The position numbers and the translations under genes are program-made. From Smithellaceae bacterium (GTDB lineage: Bacteria; Desulfobacterota; Syntrophia; Syntrophales; JAQULV01): a DNA stretch of 5,156 nt. The DNA lies in NCBI GenBank assembly GCA_028718405.1, contig JAQULV010000139.1, forward strand, positions 1 through 5,156, written 5' to 3'. Under the pieces are notes generated by a model. It had not been told where the DNA came from, did no database searches, and was given only the letters and a program-made list of their open reading frames with translations. Numbering within the stretch: the stretch's first letter is position 1; each line of letters starts with the position of its first letter. Positions 1 through 5,156 of the stretch are shown piece by piece.

Positions 1-362
1 AAGGTCTCTATTTGGTGAGGTTGAGCGCGACTCTTTCCGGCGATGCCGTTCGAAGGGCGTTTCATCTCGGATCGTCTCCGATTAAGGATGTTATTGAGAA
101 GATTAACCATTTCACGATAAATGTAAAGGACATTCGGAGTTATGAAGTTTATTCGCTGATAGATGATGCTTTGAAAGACAATCTCAAAGGGGTAAAGAAT
201 ATCCGCGCATCATATTTCGAATGGCACAAAGCAGGATGGGAACTGGATTTTCAAGGCAGCCCCCAGGATTTGGTCGATGTTTTGATAAAGGGAATTTCCG
301 TCCCGATAACATTGAACGAGGCAAAGCCGGGTGAAGTGACGGTTACCGTCAGCGGTAACTGA
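1..362 (+). CDS. C-terminal part of an unrecognised, probably secreted envelope protein (5' end outside window)
   Basis: The reading frame is open from base 3 to a TGA at 360-362, about 119 codons, and runs off the left edge. A TTG at 12 with AAGG at 1-4 could serve as a start. However, the protein would then begin mid-strand (VRLSATLSGDAV) without a signal peptide, so I read this as the 3' end of a longer gene. I do not recognise the family. The second half shows a small alpha/beta pattern: a helix with LIDDALKDNL, then a strand with GVKNIRASYF, an aromatic-rich strand WHKAGWELDFQG, and a helix SPQDLVDVLIKG. This resembles the small repeated folds in secreted accessory proteins of the FlgT or LPP20 kind, but that is only a resemblance. 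The lipoprotein gene starts about 30 bases downstream on the same strand, so the two probably share an operon and an envelope role. Confidence 0.6.
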   Translation, partial: GLYLVRLSATLSGDAVRRAFHLGSSPIKDVIEKINHFTINVKDIRSYEVYSLIDDALKDNLKGVKNIRASYFEWHKAGWELDFQGSPQDLVDVLIKGISVPITLNEAKPGEVTVTVSGN

Positions 363-392
363 CACGGCTATGACGAAAGTGGAAGAATGGGA

Positions 393-932
393 ATGATAAT
401 ATTGAAGAACAGTTTTTTTACGATATTAATTATGGTCGCACTAGTGGGTTGCGTATCTGCCAACTCGAATCTCGTTGCCCCTGATTACGGAAAGGCGGCG
501 CCGCGAACGGTCGTCGTGCAGCCGATTCAAAATGATACCGCCGACAAGGAGGCCGCTGAAATCCTCCGCCAGGATCTTGCAGACGGTTTGTATTTTAAAG
601 GCTATCAACTGGTGCCCACTAGCTCGACTGCGGGGGCGATGCCTGGCGACGCTACCTTTCACGCTACGCTTAGTAGGTGCGAAACACGCTATTACCATCT
701 CTTCGCGCCGACAGTAGTTTCGGTGAACATTGAACTGAAAAGCAAGGCGGGAGAAACAATTTGGCGAAGTGGGGCATTGGTGTGGGACATCAGTTTTGAT
801 TTTACCAATTACCGCTTGGCCAGGAAGGTTTGGCAGTTGTATGACGGGGCCATTCAGAAAGCGGTGGATAAAGCCCTTAAAGGTCTTCCTGACGCAGCGC
901 CAGAGACGCCGGGGAAGACGGGAACAATGTAA
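393..932 (+). CDS. Small outer-membrane-type lipoprotein, GNA1162/DUF799-like
   Basis: The product is 179 aa with a type II signal peptide: a short hydrophobic segment (FFTILIMVALVG) ending in the lipobox L-V-G-C, with the lipidated Cys at codon 450-452. The residues after Cys (V-S-A) contain no Asp at +2, which suggests outer-membrane sorting. I chose ATG 393 because GGAAG at 381-385 lies 7 bases upstream; ATG 387, two codons earlier, is only one base from that site. The mature part has the order seen in Neisseria GNA1162 (DUF799): a Tyr-containing linker, then PRTVVVQPIQND, a helix, KGYQLVP, a strand before TRYYHLFAPTVVSVNIELK, and GETIWRSGALVW. It appears to lack the middle segment of that family, so the match is by pattern only. 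GNA1162-type proteins often neighbour CsgG-like lipoproteins. The role is unknown; envelope assembly is inferred from context. Confidence 0.75.
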   Translation: MIILKNSFFTILIMVALVGCVSANSNLVAPDYGKAAPRTVVVQPIQNDTADKEAAEILRQDLADGLYFKGYQLVPTSSTAGAMPGDATFHATLSRCETRYYHLFAPTVVSVNIELKSKAGETIWRSGALVWDISFDFTNYRLARKVWQLYDGAIQKAVDKALKGLPDAAPETPGKTGTM

Positions 933-964
933 TGTGTCGTTCCTGACGACGGAGGAGTGTAATT

Positions 965-1735
965 ATGAAAAAATACATCGCCCTTATAACGTGCACAATC
1001 TTTGCGGTTATATTTTCTTCTCTGCCCGCCGATGCTTGGGCGTTGTTCAACCTGAAGATCGGAAAAGGCAAGGCGAGAGTCGTCTTTCTGGACGGTTCTG
1101 CTCAGGTTCAATCCAGCGGACAGGGGCAATGGCGGACCCTCAAGCTTCAGGATGCCCTTCAGGGAGGGGACGAAGTGAAGACTGGTGCGAAGACCAAGTT
1201 GGAGATCAGTCTGCCTGATAACTCCCGCGTGCGATTCGCCGGCAACAGCCGTTTTCGTGTCAATAAGATGGATGTAGGCGACGACAAGCCTACCAACATC
1301 AACATCCATATGGCCATCGGTAAAGGTTGGGCCAACGTGGCGAAGGCCATTGGTGGAAAGAAAAATTTCGAACTGACCTGCGAAAATGCCGTTGCCGGCG
1401 TGAGGGGCACCGTTTACAGAATGAACGTCAACGACGATCAATCCGCGTTAGTCAAGGTCTATGACGGAAACGTCTATGTTTCGGGCGGCGGCAAGGAAGT
1501 TCTCGAACAGCCGCATGTGGTTTCCGGAGCACCCCAGAAGATTGCCGGGCCGACGGTCGTTGAAGGACCGAAAAAGGTGACGATGGAGCAGTGGACCGTT
1601 ATCATCAAGGCTATGCAACAGATAAGAATCGGCGGTGACGGCAAGGCCGGCCAGCCCGAGGATTTTACCGAAGCGGAAGATCGTGATGATTGGGTCGACT
1701 GGAACAAGGCTCGGGACAATGAGATAGCTAGGTGA
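965..1735 (+). CDS. Secreted FecR-domain protein
   Basis: The product is 256 aa. A Sec signal peptide fits residues 1-24 (Lys2-Lys3, a hydrophobic core, then PADA before W25). The FecR fold follows at about 38-150: DGSAQVQ (43-49), LQGGDEVKTG (65-74), the strand pair LEISLPDNSRVRF (79-91), GKGWANV (119-125), and the hallmark ENAVAGVRGT (140-149). The tail after about 210 is charged and probably disordered (EDFTEAEDRDDW). Classical FecR proteins relay ferric-citrate signals to an ECF sigma factor through an N-terminal cytoplasmic anti-sigma part and a membrane anchor. Both are absent here, and no sigma factor or TonB receptor is in view, so this is a stand-alone periplasmic version of unknown role. 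GGAGG at 951-955 lies 9 bases before ATG. The TGA is one base before the next ATG, so translation of the two genes is probably coupled. Confidence 0.85.
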   Translation: MKKYIALITCTIFAVIFSSLPADAWALFNLKIGKGKARVVFLDGSAQVQSSGQGQWRTLKLQDALQGGDEVKTGAKTKLEISLPDNSRVRFAGNSRFRVNKMDVGDDKPTNINIHMAIGKGWANVAKAIGGKKNFELTCENAVAGVRGTVYRMNVNDDQSALVKVYDGNVYVSGGGKEVLEQPHVVSGAPQKIAGPTVVEGPKKVTMEQWTVIIKAMQQIRIGGDGKAGQPEDFTEAEDRDDWVDWNKARDNEIAR

Positions 1736-1736
1736 C

Positions 1737-2276
1737 ATGAACATCCCCAATTTACTGACACTGACAAGAATTATCCTTGTTCCGGTGATCGTAATCTTTC
1801 TCATGCAGGGAGAATTCGTCAGCGCACTCATTGCCACCACGGTGTCAGGTGCAACAGATGCACTGGATGGTTTCTTGGCGCGGGCGTTGAATCAACAAAC
1901 GCTTCTTGGCGCGTATCTGGATCCTTTGGCCGACAAGGCCCTGATTACCAGTTGTTTCTTGACTCTCTCGATCCTAGGCGCAATTCCAGGGTGGCTCGCG
2001 GTCATAGTGATAAGCCGAGACGCAGTGATTCTGGTCGGAGTCGGGATATTGACGGTGATGTCTGTCACGTACGAGGTAAAACCTTTCTTCGTGAGTAAGG
2101 TAACAACGGCCCTGCAAATATTGACCGTATTTGTGATCCTCTTATTTTTGAGCGTAAAGGTCCCAGTTGACCATTTTCTCATCTCCTGGTTGTACGGCCT
2201 GACAGCGTTGTTCTCCATCATTTCCGGCCTCTCCTACATGGTCAAGGGAGTAAAATACGTCAACAACGCCGTTTGA
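1737..2276 (+). CDS. CDP-alcohol phosphatidyltransferase, probably CMP-forming cardiolipin synthase
   Basis: The product is a 179-aa integral membrane protein of the CDP-OH-P transferase family. The full active-site signature is present: D41-x2-D44-G45-x2-A48-R49, then G58-x3-D62-x3-D66. These aspartates bind the divalent metal and CDP-lipid. Hydrophobic stretches lie at about 12-23, 68-83, 85-107, 122-142 and 147-168. PgsA and CMP-forming cardiolipin synthase share the signature, but the later motifs favour the latter. These are IPNLLTLTR at the start, V-I-S-R-D at 91-95 where PgsA usually has I-A-R-E, and K115-P-x3-S-K-x2-T-x2-Q127, like the KPTFISKVNTAVQ stretch I recall in human CRLS1. 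The expected reaction joins phosphatidylglycerol and CDP-diacylglycerol to give cardiolipin and CMP. PgsA (phosphatidylglycerophosphate synthase) remains the alternative. The start lies one base after the FecR-protein stop, with only a weak AGG upstream, so coupling is likely. Confidence 0.85.
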   Translation: MNIPNLLTLTRIILVPVIVIFLMQGEFVSALIATTVSGATDALDGFLARALNQQTLLGAYLDPLADKALITSCFLTLSILGAIPGWLAVIVISRDAVILVGVGILTVMSVTYEVKPFFVSKVTTALQILTVFVILLFLSVKVPVDHFLISWLYGLTALFSIISGLSYMVKGVKYVNNAV

Positions 2277-2403
2277 TTTATGTTTCACATTTCAGGGGCT
2301 GTCTGGTCGTAAGGATGCTCCGAACGAATCGTTTTGCAGGTAATAGCCTGGCTCATGGTCTGCTATTGCTGTTAGCATTTCGTATTTATTATGTGATTTT
2401 GCC
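2277..2403 (+). other. Non-coding spacer between the envelope operon and the tRNA promoter
   Basis: No ORF longer than about ten codons is visible here. Two weak overlapping inverted repeats occur: AATAGC 2342-2347 with GCTATT 2362-2367, and TGCTA 2361-2365 with TAGCA 2373-2377. The second is followed by a T-rich stretch (TTTCGTATTTATT). They could form a weak terminator for the upstream operon, but neither has a strong GC stem. Confidence 0.4.
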
Positions 2404-2432
2404 TTGACAGCAAATCATTTTGTTGTTAGTAA
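2404..2432 (+). promoter_or_regulatory. Sigma-70-type promoter for tRNA-Val and possibly thrS
   Basis: A perfect TTGACA -35 box lies at 2404-2409. After a 17-base spacer comes TAGTAA at 2427-2432, a poor -10 box (three of six consensus bases). Transcription would begin near 2439, about 25 bases before the tRNA. The bases between -10 and start are GGCCCTC (2434-2440). A GC-rich discriminator of this kind is typical of stable-RNA promoters under stringent (ppGpp) control in proteobacteria. Because no clear terminator separates the tRNA from thrS, this promoter may serve both. Confidence 0.6.
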
Positions 2433-2463
2433 AGGCCCTCTTTGTAACGTGGAGATTCGCTGT

Positions 2464-2538
2464 AGGCACGTAGCTCAGGGGGAGAGCGCCATCCTGACGC
2501 GGTGGATGTCCAGGGTTCAAATCCCTGCGTGCCTACCA
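2464..2538 (+). tRNA. tRNA-Val (anticodon GAC)
   Basis: A full cloverleaf can be drawn. Acceptor AGGCACG 2464-2470 pairs with CGTGCCT 2528-2534 (7 bp), followed by discriminator A2535 and encoded CCA 2536-2538. The D stem is GCTC 2473-2476 with GAGC 2484-2487. The anticodon stem CCATC 2489-2493 pairs with GGTGG 2501-2505 through one G-U. The loop CTGACGC gives anticodon GAC at 2496-2498, which reads GUC and GUU (valine). The T stem CAGGG 2511-2515 pairs with CCCTG 2523-2527, with T loop TTCAAAT. A73 with A35 and C36 agrees with valine identity. Two details are unusual: the first acceptor pair is A-U rather than G-C, and position 37 is G where E. coli tRNA-Val(GAC) has A. The two bases before the 5' end (GT) could pair with A2535 and C2536 in the precursor. 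Confidence 0.92.
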
Positions 2539-2565
2539 TTTTTTGATGACAGATCGAGTGATTGA

Positions 2566-2596
2566 GGGCATCAGCAAGGATGACGTGGTGATGCCC
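2566..2596 (+). promoter_or_regulatory. Stem-loop in the thrS leader (possible attenuator or translational operator)
   Basis: GGGCATCA (2566-2573) is perfectly complementary to TGATGCCC (2589-2596), giving 8 bp, extendable by A2565-T2597 and a G-U. The 15-base loop holds AAGGA (2576-2580), a Shine-Dalgarno-like sequence. The 3' arm is followed by TTTCTT (2597-2602), so the hairpin could act as a weak intrinsic terminator or attenuator. It lies 20 bases before the thrS start. Regulation of thrS through leader RNA is known in E. coli (tRNA-Thr-like operator bound by ThrRS) and in Firmicutes (T-box). This structure shows no clear match to either, so its function is inferred from position only. 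Confidence 0.45.
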
Positions 2597-2620
2597 TTTC
2601 TTGTAGTGACGAGATTATGA
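2588..2620 (+). CDS. Possible leader peptide overlapping the thrS start
   Basis: A GTG at 2588, 7 bases after AAGGA (2576-2580), opens a 10-codon frame, [10 protein letters not shown]. Its TGA (2618-2620) overlaps the thrS ATG (2617-2619) as ATGA. ATG 2591 in the same frame is an alternative start. The frame is open back to ATG 2546 (24 codons), but that start has no Shine-Dalgarno sequence. thrS itself has only a weak GAG three bases upstream of its ATG, so translation from this small frame could deliver ribosomes to thrS. The peptide contains one Thr codon two codons before its last codon. It is too short to judge from coding statistics. Confidence 0.3.
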   Translation: MMPFLVVTRL

Positions 2621-4533
2621 AGACTGTCGATATTACTTTCCCCAATGGCAAACAGGGTACCTATCCTGTGGGGGTAACGGTAAGAGAAGTCCTGGCCTCC
2701 CAGACGGCTGCGGCTTCTGAAGTCGTCGTAGCGGCCAAGGTGGATAAGCATCTAGTCGATTTGAGCCATGTTATAGAGAAGGATGCCTCCGTCGAGCCGG
2801 TTTACGCGGATTCCCTTGAAGGCATAGGGATATTGAGACACAGCACGTCCCACGTGATGGCTCAGGCTGTGCAGGATATCTTTACCGGCGCCCAGGTGGC
2901 GATAGGTCCTTCAATAGAAGACGGCTTCTACTACGATTTTGAATATGCCGAGACCTTCACGCCGGAGGATTTAGAAAAGATAGAAAAACGGATGGCCGAG
3001 ATCATTGCGGCCGACTATCCGTTTGCGCGTCAAGATGTTTCCCGCGAGGAGGCGGCGGATCGCTTCCAGCAGAAAGGGGAAACCTATAAGGTCGAGTTGA
3101 TCAGAGACCTTCCCGACGATGTCAAGACGGTCAGCCTTTACACCCAGGGTGGCTACGTCGACCTCTGTCGGGGTCCTCACATCCCGTCCACCGGCGTCAT
3201 CAAAGCCTTTAAGCTCTTGAACGTTGCCGGGGCCTATTGGCGTGGTGACGAGAGGAATAAGATGCTCCAGCGCATCTACGGTACCGGCTTTGCCTCTCAA
3301 GAAGCCCTCGACGAATATTTGCGGCTTCTTGAGGAAGCCAGGAAAAGGGACCACAGAAGGTTAGGGCGGGAACTGGATCTTTTCCAAGTGAACGACGAAG
3401 CGGGACCGGGACTGGTCATCTTTCACCCGAAGGGGATGCTACTGCGCACCATCATCGAGGATTGGGAGCGCAAGGAACACCTGAAGCGGGGCTACGATAT
3501 CGTTATGGGGCCCCAGATCCTCAAGGTGGACCTCTGGAAAAAGTCGGGTCATTTTGACCATTACCGCGAGAACATGTATTTTACCGAGGTTGAAGGGCAG
3601 AGCTATGGGATCAAGCCCATGAACTGTCTTTCCCACATGCTCATTTACAAATCGAAGATCAGAAGTTATAGGGATCTGCCGCTGCGGTATTTCGAACTGG
3701 GGACGGTTCACCGTCACGAGAAGACGGGAGTTCTGCACGGGCTTCTGCGTGTAAGGCAATTTACCCAGGACGATGCCCATATTCTCTGTGCGCCCGAGCA
3801 GCTCAATAGCGAGATAAAGGCCATTACCGATTTTGTGAATTACGCCATGGGGATCTTCGGCTTCGAGTATGAAGTGGAACTGAGTACCAGACCGGAAAAT
3901 TCCATTGGTTCCGATGAAGATTGGGATAGGGCGACCTCGGCCCTACAGCAGGCGCTGAAGGACACGGGCATTCCCTATGATATAAACGAAGGGGATGGCG
4001 CTTTTTACGGTCCCAAGATCGATTTCAAACTGAAGGATGCTCTGAAAAGAAAATGGCAGTGTGCCACTATCCAGTGCGACTTCACGTTACCCGATAAGTT
4101 TGATCTGAGTTACATCGGCGCGGACGGGGAAAAGCATCGCCCCGTGATGTTGCACCGCGTCATCCTAGGGGCTATCGAGCGCTTCATGGGGGTTTTGATC
4201 GAGCATTATGCAGGAGCGTTCCCACTCTGGCTGGCCCCGGTGCAAGCCATTGTGCTGACCGTGACCGACGCGCAGATCCCTTATGGCGAGAAAGTGCGCA
4301 AAGATCTTCTTGAGGCAGGGATCCGCTGTGAAGGGGATTTCCGTAACGAGAAACTAGGCTTCAAGGTGAGAGAAGCCCAGATGCAAAAGGTCCCTTATAT
4401 GTTGGTGGTAGGTGACAGGGAAATGGCCGAGGCCAGGATTTCCCCCCGTCAGAGGGATGGAAAGAATCTGGGGGCCCTGGCGATCGATGAATTCATTACC
4501 CTGGTGCGCGACAAATGCGGTCGGTTTGAATAG
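2617..4533 (+). CDS. thrS: Threonyl-tRNA synthetase
   Basis: This class II synthetase charges tRNA-Thr with threonine using ATP in the cytoplasm. It is 638 aa, close to the 642 aa of E. coli ThrRS, and complete. The N-terminus is a TGS domain (about 1-62). The editing domain that clears Ser-tRNA-Thr follows, with H75-x3-H79 (HSTSH) and C184-x3-H188 (LCRGPH). The catalytic core has the zinc ligands C337 (MNCLSHM), H388 (DDAHIL) and H513 (MLHRVI), the motif 2 Arg R366 in VHRHE, and the motif 3 Arg R522 in GAIERFMG. The C-terminal anticodon-binding domain starts near AIVLTV and includes GFKVREAQ and YMLVVGDRE. The Pro-Gly that follows the zinc Cys in E. coli (NCPGH) is Leu-Ser here. ATG 2617 is the only possible start, since no in-frame start codon exists before the upstream TGA at 2581-2583. 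It probably shares a transcript with infC. Confidence 0.98.
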   Translation: MKTVDITFPNGKQGTYPVGVTVREVLASQTAAASEVVVAAKVDKHLVDLSHVIEKDASVEPVYADSLEGIGILRHSTSHVMAQAVQDIFTGAQVAIGPSIEDGFYYDFEYAETFTPEDLEKIEKRMAEIIAADYPFARQDVSREEAADRFQQKGETYKVELIRDLPDDVKTVSLYTQGGYVDLCRGPHIPSTGVIKAFKLLNVAGAYWRGDERNKMLQRIYGTGFASQEALDEYLRLLEEARKRDHRRLGRELDLFQVNDEAGPGLVIFHPKGMLLRTIIEDWERKEHLKRGYDIVMGPQILKVDLWKKSGHFDHYRENMYFTEVEGQSYGIKPMNCLSHMLIYKSKIRSYRDLPLRYFELGTVHRHEKTGVLHGLLRVRQFTQDDAHILCAPEQLNSEIKAITDFVNYAMGIFGFEYEVELSTRPENSIGSDEDWDRATSALQQALKDTGIPYDINEGDGAFYGPKIDFKLKDALKRKWQCATIQCDFTLPDKFDLSYIGADGEKHRPVMLHRVILGAIERFMGVLIEHYAGAFPLWLAPVQAIVLTVTDAQIPYGEKVRKDLLEAGIRCEGDFRNEKLGFKVREAQMQKVPYMLVVGDREMAEARISPRQRDGKNLGALAIDEFITLVRDKCGRFE

Positions 4534-4553
4534 CATAGATTTCGCAAAAACGA

Positions 4554-4582
4554 TTTTCAATTTCTTGATTTTGACATAGAAT
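4554..4582 (+). promoter_or_regulatory. Candidate infC promoter in the thrS-infC gap
   Basis: TTTTCA (4554-4559) and TAGAAT (4577-4582) are spaced by 17 bases, with four and five consensus matches. Transcription would begin near 4589-4591, right at the infC Shine-Dalgarno, leaving a very short leader. E. coli also transcribes infC from promoters separate from that of thrS. The AT-rich gap raises the chance of a fortuitous match. Confidence 0.4.
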
Positions 4583-4590
4583 TTAGCTTT

Positions 4591-4599
4591 AAGGAGGTG
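4591..4599 (+). promoter_or_regulatory. Perfect Shine-Dalgarno sequence of infC, fixing an AUA start
   Basis: AAGGAGGTG is a nine-base complement of the 16S rRNA 3' end. From GGAGG (4593-4597) there are six bases to the ATA at 4604. No ATG, GTG or TTG lies in the infC frame between the upstream TAG (4577-4579) and codon 45, so this site is the main evidence for the start. A second copy, AAGGAG at 4610-4615, lies six bases before another in-frame ATA at 4622. Confidence 0.85.
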
Positions 4600-4603
4600 G
4601 CCT

Positions 4604-5113
4604 ATAGTTAAGGAGTTAAGGATAAACCGCGAGATCAGAGCGGCGTCGGTAAGGGTAATCAATGCCGAAGGTGAGCAGCTGGGGATTATCTCCCTGACGG
4701 ATGCCCTTGAGGAGGCAACAAAGGCTGGCCTGGATTTGGTCGAAGTAGCGCCTAATTCAGATCCACCTGTCTGCCGGATCATGGATTACGGTAAATTCCG
4801 TTACCAACAAAGCAAGAAACTCCAAGACGCCAGGAAGAGCCAGACGATTATCCAGCTCAAGGAGATCAGGCTTCGACCGAAGACGGAGGAGCACGACCTT
4901 CAGGTCAAGATCAAGCATATTAGGAAATTCCTGGAGCAGCATGACAAGGTGAAGGTGACCATGATGTTCCGGGGGCGTGAAGTTGCTTATGCTGACCTGG
5001 GGCGGAAAATCATGGATGAGATCAAGAAAGCGCTGGAAGATATTTCGATGGTCGACCAGTTTCCTAAGCTGGAAGGGCGAAACATGATCATGGTCCTGGC
5101 TCCCAAGAAATAG
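4604..5113 (+). CDS. infC: Translation initiation factor IF-3 (AUA start)
   Basis: IF-3 binds the 30S subunit, keeps it apart from 50S, and proofreads the start codon and initiator tRNA. From ATA 4604 the product is 169 aa, close to the roughly 180 aa of E. coli IF-3. The N-domain begins ELRINREIRA, followed by GEQLGIISL, AGLDLVEVAP, and the signature PPVCRIMDYGKF (54-65). A Lys/Gln-rich linker with KEIRLRP (86-92) leads to the C-domain, which contains EEHDLQVK, MMFRGRE and the terminal MIMVLAPKK. The first canonical start, TTG 4736, would remove 44 residues of the conserved N-domain, so it cannot be correct. The E. coli gene uses AUU, which IF-3 itself discriminates against, giving negative autoregulation. 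An AUA start here implies the same control. ATA 4622 is an alternative that removes six residues. The gene lies 70 bases after thrS, the conserved order before rpmI-rplT, which would follow beyond the window. Confidence 0.95.
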   Translation: MVKELRINREIRAASVRVINAEGEQLGIISLTDALEEATKAGLDLVEVAPNSDPPVCRIMDYGKFRYQQSKKLQDARKSQTIIQLKEIRLRPKTEEHDLQVKIKHIRKFLEQHDKVKVTMMFRGREVAYADLGRKIMDEIKKALEDISMVDQFPKLEGRNMIMVLAPKK

Positions 5114-5156
5114 GACATGCAGCTTTAAACACGAATATATAGACATACAAGGGCGG

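Noticed and set aside
2574..2592. CGT and GGT triplets in and beside the thrS leader loop as a tRNA-Thr anticodon mimic
   Set aside because: The triplets are not in a seven-base loop with a T before them and a five-pair stem around them, as the E. coli thrS operator has. Triplets like these occur often by chance.
2277..2616. T-box riboswitch upstream of thrS
   Set aside because: A tRNA gene fills most of the space, and the remaining 78 bases are too short for a T-box with specifier loop and antiterminator.
4571..4576. Perfect TTGACA upstream of infC as a -35 box
   Set aside because: Seventeen bases downstream lies the Shine-Dalgarno sequence (around GAGGTG), with no -10-like hexamer. TAGAAT directly after it fits better as a -10 box with TTTTCA 4554-4559.
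4533..4603. Rho-independent terminator between thrS and infC
   Set aside because: Only A/T runs with three- or four-pair stems are visible (around 4541-4560). No GC-rich stem exists.
4354..4782. Antisense ORF of 142 codons across the thrS-infC junction
   Set aside because: It lies opposite two strongly supported genes, has no recognisable domain or good ribosome site, and looks like a frame shadow. The same applies to the other long minus-strand frames at 854-1441 and 1448-1840.
4736..5113. infC starting at TTG 4736
   Set aside because: The conserved IF-3 N-domain continues upstream in frame to 4604, where a perfect Shine-Dalgarno precedes ATA.
5114..5156. Start of rpmI
   Set aside because: Gene order predicts it downstream, but no coding start for a lysine/arginine-rich L35 protein is visible in the last 43 bases.

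Overview
The window reads as a moderately GC-balanced Gram-negative chromosome. The most likely source is a Desulfobacterota / former Deltaproteobacteria organism. This is inference, from the lipoprotein signal, the periplasmic FecR-type protein, a ThrRS with an NCLSH zinc-cysteine context, and the thrS-infC order. All genes are on the + strand and no mobile element, CRISPR array or large repeat is visible.

Bases 1-1735 hold an accessory cell-envelope cluster: the 3' end of an unrecognised gene, a small outer-membrane-type lipoprotein (GNA1162/DUF799-like), and a secreted FecR-domain protein. The FecR gene ends one base before a CDP-alcohol phosphatidyltransferase (1737-2276), which fits a CMP-forming (eukaryote/actinobacteria-type) cardiolipin synthase better than PgsA. 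These four genes look like one operon.

Bases 2277-2463 are non-coding and end in a promoter with a perfect TTGACA -35 box and a GC-rich discriminator. It drives a tRNA-Val(GAC) gene with encoded CCA (2464-2538). Only 78 bases separate the tRNA from thrS. That gap contains a hairpin (2566-2596) whose loop carries a Shine-Dalgarno sequence, and a very short ORF whose stop overlaps the thrS start as ATGA.

Bases 2617-5113 hold the translation pair thrS (complete, 638 aa, all zinc and editing residues present) and infC. The infC gene has no ATG, GTG or TTG start at its true N-terminus. A perfect Shine-Dalgarno sequence points instead to an AUA codon at 4604, with a second SD-AUA pair 18 bases downstream. 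This fits the known autoregulation of IF3 through non-canonical start codons. rpmI and rplT would be expected just past the window end.

No wholly new system is evident. The most interesting points are the tandem AUA starts of infC, the tRNA/hairpin/short-ORF leader of thrS, and the envelope cluster coupled to a cardiolipin-synthase-like enzyme.
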